From Sphingomonadaceae bacterium (GTDB lineage: Bacteria; Pseudomonadota; Alphaproteobacteria; Sphingomonadales; Sphingomonadaceae), in the NCBI GenBank assembly GCA_013821585.1, contig JACDGO010000010.1:1-16239 (forward strand): a stretch of 16,239 nt of DNA. The letters run 5' to 3'. The notes under the pieces were generated by a model that saw nothing but the letters and a program-made list of their open reading frames with translations, searched no databases and was not told the DNA's origin. How positions within the stretch are numbered: position 1 is the stretch's first letter; each line of letters opens with the position of its first letter. A program made the position numbers and the translations under genes. This document shows positions 1 through 6,982 of the stretch, in pieces.

Positions 1-1
1 G

Positions 2-1594
2 CACGAGAGTTCGCTGATTCTCGCGCGGGATCGCTTTGGCGAGAAACCTCTTTATTTTGGCTGGTCGCGCCACGGTTTTGTTTTTTCGTCGGAATTGATC
101 TCACTCGACGCCTTGCCGAGATTCGACAACCCCTTCGAGCCGGCAGCCGTGCGGGCGCTCCTGCGGTATAACAATGTGCCCGCCCCCCTGAGCATCTACC
201 GCGACGTCTTCAAACTGCCCTCCGGGTGCATCGCGCGCATCGATCGGTCCGGCATCGGAAGCGCGGCGACACGGTGGCTCGACGGCGATGAGGATGCTGG
301 ATTTCGAATCGATCGCTATTACGATTACAGCGCTGTGCTGCTCGATGGCGACCGGCGGCCCATCGCTAACCCCATCGAAGCACGGACTGCGGTACGCAGC
401 GCCCTCACCACCGCGGTCGAGCGGCAGTTGGTCGCCGATGTTCCTGTCGGGACGTTCCTTTCGGGCGGAATCGATTCGTCGATCATAACCGGCCTCGCAT
501 CGCACGCTACCGGTCCCGGCGCGCTGAAGAGCTTCTCAATCGGTTTTGACGTTGCTGGCTTTGACGAGGCTGTCCATGCGCGAAAAGTGGCACGGCATTT
601 CGGGACCGACCATCACGAACTATACGTCAATGCTGATGACGTTCTGTCCACGATTCCTTTGCTTGCGACGATCTACAACGAGCCGTTCGCCGATTCATCC
701 CAGATCCCAACTTTCCTCGTTGCCAGGCTCGCGAAGCGCAACGTCAAGGTGGCCTTGTCCGGCGATGCGGGAGACGAGTTATTCGGCGGATATAACAGGC
801 ACCGCCAGTTTCCCAAGCTTTGGCGACGCGCCGCGCAACTACCGAAGGCGGTGAGGCGCATCCTTTTGGGCGGCACGGCGCTGATCCCCACCACCGCATG
901 GAATCTGGCTGCCGACGCGATCGGCCGGAGCCGTGCGGACCATTTTGGTCACACCGTGCGACGCGCGCTCGACGCGTTTTCGCGTGCCGAAAATTTTGGC
1001 GGGCTGATTGGTTCGTTTCTCGATGGATGGGACGGCAAGGGCGATCCCGTCGTCACCACGAGCGATCGTGACTGGGTCGTCGAACCGCGGCTGGACCTCG
1101 GACTAGAGCATTTGAGCTATGGGCGTCGCCTGATGCACGCCGATACGATACGATATTTGCCCGACGATATTTTGTGCAAAGTCGATCGGGCGGCGATGGC
1201 AGTGAGTCTGGAGACGCGCGTTCCCTTCCTCGACCCGGAACTGGTCGCCACCGCCTCCCGGATTCCCGATTCCATGTTGTTCGGTCGCGATGGAGGCAAG
1301 CAGATCTTGCGCGATGTCTTGTTCGACCTCGCGCCGCGGTCTTTGTTTGATCGTCCGAAAGCGGGTTTTGCCATCCCGATCGGGCAATGGTTACGAGGTC
1401 CGCTTCGCGATTGGGCAGAGGAGCTGCTGTCGCCCTCACGTTTGAACGAAGACGGGCTTTTGAATGCGCCGGTCATAAGAGCACGCTGGCAAAGTCACCT
1501 GGAGGGGCGCGAGGATGCCCATCAGCCCATCTGGGCGGTATTGATGTGGCAAAGCTGGAAAAGCACGCGCGCAAACGCGGTGTCCATAGGTTAG
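2..1594 (+). CDS. asnB: Asparagine synthase (glutamine-hydrolysing)-like amidotransferase, 5' end missing
   Basis: AsnB-family enzymes hydrolyse glutamine in an N-terminal domain and use the ammonia, with ATP, to amidate a carboxylate. The reading frame is open from base 2 and begins inside the glutaminase domain: the residues RDRFGEKPLYFG and FSSELISL are typical of its C-terminal part. Roughly 100 N-terminal residues, including the catalytic Cys2, lie outside the window. An internal TTG at 95 is not the true start. The synthase domain follows, with the ATP-binding PP-loop SGGIDSS at 461-481 and a downstream SGDAGDELFGGY motif, and it is complete to the TAG stop. The stop overlaps that of the convergent glycosyltransferase gene in the tetranucleotide TTAG (1591-1594). 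AsnB homologues are frequent in polysaccharide loci, where they may amidate a uronic acid or another carboxylated sugar. That role is inferred, and ordinary asparagine synthesis remains possible. Confidence 0.93.
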   Translation, partial: HESSLILARDRFGEKPLYFGWSRHGFVFSSELISLDALPRFDNPFEPAAVRALLRYNNVPAPLSIYRDVFKLPSGCIARIDRSGIGSAATRWLDGDEDAGFRIDRYYDYSAVLLDGDRRPIANPIEARTAVRSALTTAVERQLVADVPVGTFLSGGIDSSIITGLASHATGPGALKSFSIGFDVAGFDEAVHARKVARHFGTDHHELYVNADDVLSTIPLLATIYNEPFADSSQIPTFLVARLAKRNVKVALSGDAGDELFGGYNRHRQFPKLWRRAAQLPKAVRRILLGGTALIPTTAWNLAADAIGRSRADHFGHTVRRALDAFSRAENFGGLIGSFLDGWDGKGDPVVTTSDRDWVVEPRLDLGLEHLSYGRRLMHADTIRYLPDDILCKVDRAAMAVSLETRVPFLDPELVATASRIPDSMLFGRDGGKQILRDVLFDLAPRSLFDRPKAGFAIPIGQWLRGPLRDWAEELLSPSRLNEDGLLNAPVIRARWQSHLEGREDAHQPIWAVLMWQSWKSTRANAVSIG

Positions 1595-2733
1595 AATTGC
1601 GCGAGGATCGCGCGATATTGTCCGGCAATTGCTTCGCGCGAATATCGCTGGACCGCATTGGAGCGGGCCGCGGCCCCCATCCTTCGTCTTAGGTCGCTAT
1701 CTTGCAGCAGACGCTGCAATCGATTCAACCACTCGGCATCGTTGCTCACCAGGAACCCTGTTTTGCCCTCGCTTATCTGGAACGGAGACAGCCCGGCGTG
1801 TGAAGCGACACAAGGAATACCGACGGCCTGATACTGAATGATCTTCAGCCCGGCCTTTCCCTTGGCCCAATCGTCGTTCGGCAGCGGATATATCCCGATA
1901 TCCAGTTCCAGAAGCTGCTCCACTTCGGCGTTGCGATCCCACCGCACCACTTCAACGCTTACATCGTCCAGGTTATAATCGAAATTGCCGATTACGATCA
2001 GGCGAAAATCGGCAACTTTCCGCAATTCTTTCCATACTGGCCGCAGCGCGTCCAGGAAAGGCTTCGAGCTAAACGTTCCCGTCCAGCCAATCGTCACAAC
2101 ACCCCCGTTTCTCTCACTCGCCGCCACCGCGGCGGGCCGGAACCGATCGACATCAAGCGAGGGTGGAATGAGCGCCACACGACGCGCACGGTTAACTGGA
2201 AGATACGCCTGCTGCAGGAAATCCGAGGCAACAATCACTTGGTCGGCTTCGCGCAGCAGATAGCGCGCGGCAGTTTGACTTTTCAAAAAGCGCAGAACCG
2301 GATGGGGGCTATCACTCACTATGCCTGGTTCTCGAGCAAGCAGATTGTCTTCGATGTCGTAAATGAGGTTCCGGGCCAACCACCGCGTCAACCGCTCAAA
2401 CATGTTGCCGCGGAACGGCGTCACCCACATGTGCACATAGACAATGTTGTAGTCGCGTATACGGAACAAATCCATAATCCTGCGGCCAAAACCCTTAAGC
2501 GTGCCCCACGCTTTTCGACGCATGTTAGCCGGCCGATATAGGATGTCCCACATTGGTAAGCTGATGAACGGTGAAACGGTGACGGCATATCCGGCCCGTT
2601 GCCAATCATCCAGATATTGCTCGTATTTGAGACGTTGCCCGGCCGCGACGCCAACAGGATAGGGGCACAACACCAGTATTCGTCCACGAACTTTCCGGCC
2701 CTTCTGGGCAACATAATACGATGTCGGGGTCAC
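1591..2733 (-). CDS. GT4-like glycosyltransferase (GT-B fold)
   Basis: Predicted cytoplasmic or membrane-associated glycosyltransferase that would add one sugar to the lipid-linked repeat unit. The protein has 380 residues from the GTG at 2733. The N-terminal half starts with a Rossmann-like strand and a loop (RILVLCPYPVGVAAGQR, about 17-33) and contains YDIEDNL (125-131). The C-terminal half has GWTGTFSSKPF (216-226), a region with PLPNDDWAKGKAGLKIIQY (283-301), and then GIPCVAS. This is the usual donor-site layout of GT4-like enzymes. The frame is open upstream to 2805, but GTG at 2733 overlaps the TGA of the upstream EpsG-type gene by 4 bp (GTGA), with a modest AGAAGA seven bases before it, so a coupled start there is preferred. 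Donor and acceptor sugars cannot be read from the sequence. The 3' end runs directly into the convergent asnB stop with no terminator between them. Confidence 0.88.
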   Translation of the reverse strand: MTPTSYYVAQKGRKVRGRILVLCPYPVGVAAGQRLKYEQYLDDWQRAGYAVTVSPFISLPMWDILYRPANMRRKAWGTLKGFGRRIMDLFRIRDYNIVYVHMWVTPFRGNMFERLTRWLARNLIYDIEDNLLAREPGIVSDSPHPVLRFLKSQTAARYLLREADQVIVASDFLQQAYLPVNRARRVALIPPSLDVDRFRPAAVAASERNGGVVTIGWTGTFSSKPFLDALRPVWKELRKVADFRLIVIGNFDYNLDDVSVEVVRWDRNAEVEQLLELDIGIYPLPNDDWAKGKAGLKIIQYQAVGIPCVASHAGLSPFQISEGKTGFLVSNDAEWLNRLQRLLQDSDLRRRMGAAARSNAVQRYSREAIAGQYRAILAQF

Positions 2734-3791
2734 ACGATTATGTCTTCTAAAGGCAGGAAGCGATAAGGTATCCAGTATTGTGAATGAACAGCGTAGTTCA
2801 ACCATATGAATAGCACGAGTGAAGAGTAAGCAACCACCATTAATACAATCGTCTCGTTATTGTTTTTATTTCTGTTAAAAACGCTTGGCAGCCAACCCGC
2901 AATAAATACCTGAAGCGGCATCACGTATAAAGCAAATCTATCTACCAGCGTCGTTGACGAGACAACAAGAACCACGGGGAACAACGCCAATGCAATTACT
3001 GAAATGTTCCTCCACAAAGCATTTTCAGAGGACGATAAGTTAAATCTACGGTTATTAAGCAAGTATATAGATGCTGGTACTATGTTCATTGCAACGCGAA
3101 TTGCCGCGCCTTTGGAGTCGTAGGTATTATCGACGTACGTCTGCAGCAGAGAACCGATCTTCCCGGCGATGAGAGCGTAGTAGAGAACCGGCAACAAGAT
3201 GCCGGCCAACAGGAAAGTCAGAGTGCGGTTGCGCGCGTATGAAAAGACGACAAGCGGTATCACGAGAACCGCCGTCTTGTGAAAAATTGAACCAACGAGA
3301 ATCCACGCGATAAACCGTGCGAATGAGCCGCGCGCGATTGCCACGAGCCCGAACATCATGCAGCCCAACGCAACGCTTTGCCGCGTATAGCCCATCGCCA
3401 CGACGACGATCAAATAGGGAACGGCCGCCACAATCGCTAACCAGGGGTTGGGAAGGCTGAAGGCGAACCGAAACAGGCCTGCCGTGAAAATCGTCGCGCA
3501 GACAAGATTGACGAGCCAGATGCCGGCTTCGAGTTGGCCTGCCGACCAGTTCAGCAGACCGAATGCGGGATCAGTGAAGGTCAATGCTTCTGGCAAGTTG
3601 AGCACTGAAATCTGTCGGTACATATCGGCATATGCCGACCAGTCCCCTCCGACACGGTAACGCAGTCCGATCACCAAGGTGACAACAACGGCGAACATAA
3701 TCGCCACCGGACGTGAATACCGCCCTGCGACCCCGCGCCCGCCGAAGGCGGGTATCGCTGTGAAGGCGAGCATCAGCCAGTAGGTGAACAT
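2730..3791 (-). CDS. EpsG-family polysaccharide polymerase candidate (multi-pass membrane protein)
   Basis: A 353-residue, strongly hydrophobic protein with about ten predicted membrane segments. It carries the hallmarks of the EpsG family: RYRVGGDWSAY at 44-54, GYTRQSVALG at 134-143, FHKTA at 170-174 and DRFALY at 284-289. EpsG-type proteins are thought to act as Wzy-like polymerases, joining lipid-linked repeat units at the outer face of the inner membrane. The ATG at 3791 gives the usual short N-terminus; only a weak, distant GGGAAG precedes it. The gene is coupled through GTGA to the glycosyltransferase downstream and is divergent from the glycosyltransferase at 3919. Its 3' half (about 2740-3120) is clearly richer in A and T than the rest of the window, a common feature of polymerase genes and a possible sign of transfer. 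The EpsG assignment is by motif recognition; the polymerase role is inferred. Confidence 0.85.
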   Translation of the reverse strand: MFTYWLMLAFTAIPAFGGRGVAGRYSRPVAIMFAVVVTLVIGLRYRVGGDWSAYADMYRQISVLNLPEALTFTDPAFGLLNWSAGQLEAGIWLVNLVCATIFTAGLFRFAFSLPNPWLAIVAAVPYLIVVVAMGYTRQSVALGCMMFGLVAIARGSFARFIAWILVGSIFHKTAVLVIPLVVFSYARNRTLTFLLAGILLPVLYYALIAGKIGSLLQTYVDNTYDSKGAAIRVAMNIVPASIYLLNNRRFNLSSSENALWRNISVIALALFPVVLVVSSTTLVDRFALYVMPLQVFIAGWLPSVFNRNKNNNETIVLMVVAYSSLVLFIWLNYAVHSQYWIPYRFLPLEDIIV

Positions 3792-3918
3792 CGTAAGCGG
3801 CGCTTCCCGGGAGTAGCGCTGAGCAGAGCCGCAACGCGGTGATTTGCATGCGGGGTTCGCGCCAGTCGGTCAAGGCGTGGCCACTTGCTATTTTTGGGCG
3901 GTGTGGCGATGGCTTAGC
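3792..3918. promoter_or_regulatory. Divergent intergenic region, presumed promoters in both directions
   Basis: This 127-bp gap separates the minus-strand EpsG-type gene from the plus-strand glycosyltransferase, so both probably take their promoters from it. An AT-rich patch, GCTATTTTT at about 3887-3895, could be a -10 region for the plus-strand gene, but no convincing -35 partner is seen. No recognisable operator is present. The call rests mainly on gene orientation. Confidence 0.35.
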
Positions 3919-5034
3919 ATGCCGCGCACGATTCTCGTTTCAATCAATAGCTGCTGGAACGTTGTCAACTTTCGGGCTGCGCTGGTTTCAGACTGGATAA
4001 CACGGGGTGACCGAGTAATTGTCGCGGCGCCTGCTGACGAATACACCCAGGCCATGAAGGCGTTAGGGTGTGAACATATCAACATCACGTTAAGTGCACG
4101 CGGCACTTCTCCAGCTGAAGACCTGAGATTATACAGGGAATATAGGAAAATATTTCGTAGTTTACGGCCGGACGTTTATCTGGGTTACACAATAAAGCCG
4201 AACATCTACGGTTCACTCGCGGCACGAGTGGCGGGCATTCCGATAATCAACAATATTACTGGGGTGGGTATCGGCTTCGCCGATGGGCGGCTAGTGACGA
4301 TCTTGATTCGCGCGCTCTATCGCCATGCTCTGGCGCGCTCCCACACGATTTTTTTTCAAAATAATGAAGATCGCGATCGGTTCGTCGAAGCCGGCCTAGC
4401 CGCGCTTTCATCGTCCCAGATATTACCCGGATCGGGCGTCGATATCGAGCGATTTTGTCCGGCTCGCCGGTCGAGCTGCGGCTCGACCTTCCTAATGATC
4501 GGCCGTGTAATTCGGTCGAAAGGGGTGGCGGAATATGTCGAAGCCGCACGGGAAGTGCGAAGAGTTCATCCCCAAGCGCGGTTTCAACTCCTAGGGCCAA
4601 CAAATTTCGGCGGCTCCGATGGTTTTCAAAGCGATACGCTCAATAACTGGAAGGAAATGGGGGACGTTGAGTTTTTGGGGCCCACCGATGATGTGCGGCC
4701 GTTTATTAACAGAGCCGATTGCGTTGTCCTGCCGAGTTATTCCGAGGGTGTTCCCCGCAGCTTGATTGAGGCAGCCGCGATGGGCAAGCCGCTAATCGCC
4801 ACCGACATCGCAGGGTGCCGACGAATCGTGCAAGCGGACGTTAACGGCACGCTTGTCCCGCCAAGGAACTCCAAAGCGCTCGCCACGGCGTGTCGTGAAT
4901 TTCTGAGACTTTCACACGGCCAGCGTCAGAAGATGGGTGCCGCCGGGCGCGAACTCGTAACACGCCAGTTCGACGACAAAATAGTTGTCGCGAAATACGC
5001 TGAAGCTATCAGCCGAGCCATTCGTGCGGGCTAG
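3919..5034 (+). CDS. GT4-family glycosyltransferase (PglA/CapM-like)
   Basis: Predicted retaining GT-B glycosyltransferase acting on undecaprenyl-linked intermediates at the inner face of the membrane. From the ATG at 3919 it has 371 residues. The N-terminal domain holds NSCWNVVNFRAAL (10-22) and the strongly diagnostic YTIKPNIYGSLAAR (90-103) with NNITGVG (111-117), as in PglA/CapM-type enzymes that often transfer N-acetylhexosamines. The donor domain has FFQN (145-148), PGSGVD (170-175), GRVIRSKG (195-202) and the EX7E motif from E276 to E284 (SEGVPRSLIEA). An in-frame TTG at 3844 would add 25 residues, but these lack family character, and the conserved N-terminal strand RTILVSINS begins directly after the ATG at 3919. 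It is the only complete plus-strand glycosyltransferase gene here and stands divergent from the EpsG-type gene. The sugar specificity is a guess. The family assignment is firm. Confidence 0.9.
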   Translation: MPRTILVSINSCWNVVNFRAALVSDWITRGDRVIVAAPADEYTQAMKALGCEHINITLSARGTSPAEDLRLYREYRKIFRSLRPDVYLGYTIKPNIYGSLAARVAGIPIINNITGVGIGFADGRLVTILIRALYRHALARSHTIFFQNNEDRDRFVEAGLAALSSSQILPGSGVDIERFCPARRSSCGSTFLMIGRVIRSKGVAEYVEAAREVRRVHPQARFQLLGPTNFGGSDGFQSDTLNNWKEMGDVEFLGPTDDVRPFINRADCVVLPSYSEGVPRSLIEAAAMGKPLIATDIAGCRRIVQADVNGTLVPPRNSKALATACREFLRLSHGQRQKMGAAGRELVTRQFDDKIVVAKYAEAISRAIRAG

Positions 5035-5044
5035 GATCAGGGCC

Positions 5045-5075
5045 CATCAAAGGGGTTCACAAGGCTGCTTTGATG
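5045..5075. other. Small stem-loop just after the glycosyltransferase stop
   Basis: CATCAAAG (5045-5052) and CTTTGATG (5068-5075) form a perfect 8-bp inverted repeat with a 15-base loop, ten bases past the TAG of the glycosyltransferase. There is no T-run, so it is not a standard intrinsic terminator. It could still slow transcription, or it may belong to the non-coding end of the degraded insertion sequence that begins here. Confidence 0.3.
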
Positions 5076-5104
5076 TGATTCGCTGGTCGGCTCTGAGCGC
5101 TGGA

Positions 5105-5525
5105 ATGAGTGATCTGATTTGGTTGTCGGAGGCGCAGATGCGGCGGATCGAGCCGAATTTTCCGCCGTCGCACGGAATGCCGAGGGTCGATGATCGTCGG
5201 GTGATCCCGGGGATCATTTTCGTCGTTCGCAATGGTCTGCGCCGGCGTGACGCACCGCGCGAGTACAGGCCGCACGTGACGATCTACAACCGCTCCATCC
5301 GCTGAAGCCACATAGGCGTGTTCAACCGCGCCTTCGCGGCGCTTTCGGCCAAGGGTGGCAAGCCTGATCGAATGTTGATCGACGCGACGCATCTCGAGGC
5401 GCACGGCACTGCCGCCAGTTGTTAAAAGGGGGCTGTTCCCCGACGTATCGGCGTATCGGCGCACCAAAGGCGGCCTGAATTCGAAGCTCACGCGGTCCGC
5501 GACGGACAGGGGGCGTCCCCCGCCG
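5105..5525 (+). pseudogene. Broken IS5-family transposase, N-terminal part only
   Basis: The ATG at 5105 opens the transposase start typical of this group (MSDLIWLSEAQMRRIEP, then RNGLRRRDAPREY). The frame hits TGA at 5303-5305, where relatives have a Trp codon (TGG). Reading on in the same frame continues the homology (GVFNRAFAALSAKGGKPDR and MLIDATHLEAH, which contains the first catalytic Asp of the DDE triad). A second stop, TAA at 5423-5425, follows an apparent one-base loss. A tandem duplication of CGTATCGG (5444-5451 and 5452-5459) shifts the frame again, and homology fades soon after GACGGACAGG. The other two catalytic acidic residues are missing, so the product cannot be active. The comparison is from memory of the family. 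Confidence 0.82.
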
Positions 5526-5602
5526 CCAGCTTGCTGCCTGCATTGCCATAAACCCCTAACGGTTAAAAGCTGCCAAAGTAGTACTAGCTAGACTAGAATC
5601 GA

Positions 5603-6982
5603 TTAATCGGCGTAAAGGTGCCGTGCTTTAGGCGCCATTGACCGATCACGCCGACGCCCCGCCCGCCCGAGCGGGCGATGCCCCGCCATTAGACCGCAAC
5701 ATGCGGCGAATAGCGCTTGTATCCCCGCAGTTCGCAACGGATAATCGACTGCGCTGTGAATCAGAATGGCTCCCGAGGCTATCGTCGCGGCAAGCTCGAA
5801 GTGCGTAGCCGTCGTCGAAGTCCACAAAGTTCGAGCGCGCAACGCCCACCAAATTAAAAACGACAAGATTATCAATAGACCCGGCATTCCCCATTCTAGA
5901 ACTAATTCTAAATAGTCGTTATGGGCGTGATTAATAAACGTGGTGCTAACATCAAGCGGATTCTCTATTGTCGAATAGATCTCCGGAAACGTGCCTAGCC
6001 CAGTTCCTATTGGAAAGGCACGAGCTATCAATTTAATGGTGTGCACGTAAAATGTATATCTGGAATACTGAGACGAAATCGCGTCAGCGGCAGTGAGGTT
6101 GTTCCCGAAAGGGGAAGACATGACAAATGCGATCGACAGGGCGGAAAGCAAGGCTATGAATGCTGGCGCATAGCGGCGCAAAAATGGCCGTTTTGAAACC
6201 ATAAGATAGCTCGCTGCTGCCACTGGCATCGCCAGCCCGAGGCCAGCGAGCGAGTTAACTAGCACGAGGCCTACCGCCACGACCAAGAGCGCTCCTGCCA
6301 GGATAACGGGCTGCGCAGACGCAGCCTGCTTTGAGCAATCACGGTCGCGACCACTCGCGTAGAGAGCGGTAAGAAAGGCAATAGTGCTCACGAGCAACGT
6401 AGCAAAATGATTAGCATTAGCGAAAGTTCCAACGGCAGCACCGATATTGGTAATGTCGTAGAAGTAGAAGCTTGAGCTCGCGCCGTCTCCTAGTTGAAGC
6501 GCGCCCAAAATTACGCCTATCCCGGCTGCTGAAACAATTGTCCAGGCAAGCCAGCGTTCATCGAAGGCTCTCAGCCGAATGATGGTCAGGAGCATAGCTA
6601 TTCCCGGAAGGGCCCAGAGCGCGGAGGCGATCGTTGCCCCCGGACTTAAGGACAGCGGCAGCCAAGGCAGACGACTAGGCGTCATCAAGTAGCCGGAAAC
6701 GATGTGTTCGCGACCCGGAAGGCGTGACCAGATTTGCGGTGGCAACGGGACGAGCGAAGCGAGCAACAACACGCCGCAAATGCTCAGAAAAATGGCTGGC
6801 GCTTTTTTCCCGGCCAGATCCGGCACAGTCCCAGCCCGACTAGCCAGCGAGATACCAATCAGTACAAGCGATCCCAACTGAAGAAACAAATTGACCAAAA
6901 GTCCGCCAGCGCTGGACCCGCCAAGAGCCAAACAAGCCGCGAGCCACATTGGCGCTACCAAGCGGATGGAGTAACCCCTCAT
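5603..6982 (-). CDS. O-antigen ligase / Wzy polymerase family membrane protein
   Basis: A 459-residue polytopic inner-membrane protein with roughly eleven or twelve hydrophobic segments. It bears the family's signature residues: GTFANANHFA (185-194), GTGLGTF (326-332), the large periplasmic-loop motif NHAHNDYLELVLEWG (351-365) and DYPLRT (413-418). Proteins of this family move a polyprenyl-linked glycan either onto another repeat unit (Wzy) or onto an acceptor (WaaL, or protein O-glycosylation). The sequence alone does not separate these roles. The ATG at 6982 overlaps the stop of the upstream gene (ATGA at 6979-6982), so translation is probably coupled to it. This is the last gene of the seven-gene minus-strand operon, and about 70 bp past its stop lies the transposase remnant. 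The C-terminus is a basic tail (RAGRRRDRSMAPKAR), probably cytoplasmic. Confidence 0.88.
   Translation of the reverse strand: MRGYSIRLVAPMWLAACLALGGSSAGGLLVNLFLQLGSLVLIGISLASRAGTVPDLAGKKAPAIFLSICGVLLLASLVPLPPQIWSRLPGREHIVSGYLMTPSRLPWLPLSLSPGATIASALWALPGIAMLLTIIRLRAFDERWLAWTIVSAAGIGVILGALQLGDGASSSFYFYDITNIGAAVGTFANANHFATLLVSTIAFLTALYASGRDRDCSKQAASAQPVILAGALLVVAVGLVLVNSLAGLGLAMPVAAASYLMVSKRPFLRRYAPAFIALLSALSIAFVMSSPFGNNLTAADAISSQYSRYTFYVHTIKLIARAFPIGTGLGTFPEIYSTIENPLDVSTTFINHAHNDYLELVLEWGMPGLLIILSFLIWWALRARTLWTSTTATHFELAATIASGAILIHSAVDYPLRTAGIQALFAACCGLMAGHRPLGRAGRRRDRSMAPKARHLYAD

Larger units (their letters stand above)
5045..5530 (+). mobile_element. Remnant of an IS5-family insertion sequence
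   Basis: The stretch between the two convergent genes ending at 5034 and 5603 is largely the 5' part of an IS5-family element of the kind common in sphingomonads: a non-coding leader followed by a decayed transposase reading frame. The right-hand part of the element, including the rest of the catalytic domain and the right terminal repeat, is absent. Neither end can be fixed precisely. I saw no clear target duplication. The remaining bases to 5602 hold no recognisable feature except a cluster of CTAG tetranucleotides near 5582-5596. Confidence 0.7.

Noticed and set aside
95..1594. A complete 499-residue asparagine synthase starting with TTG at 95
   Set aside because: The same frame is open to base 2 and the upstream residues match the conserved glutaminase domain, so the gene is cut by the window edge.
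5045..5075. Intrinsic terminator after the glycosyltransferase gene
   Set aside because: The stem is only 8 bp with a 15-base loop and no T-run follows. It may be part of the IS remnant, so it is listed only as a stem-loop.
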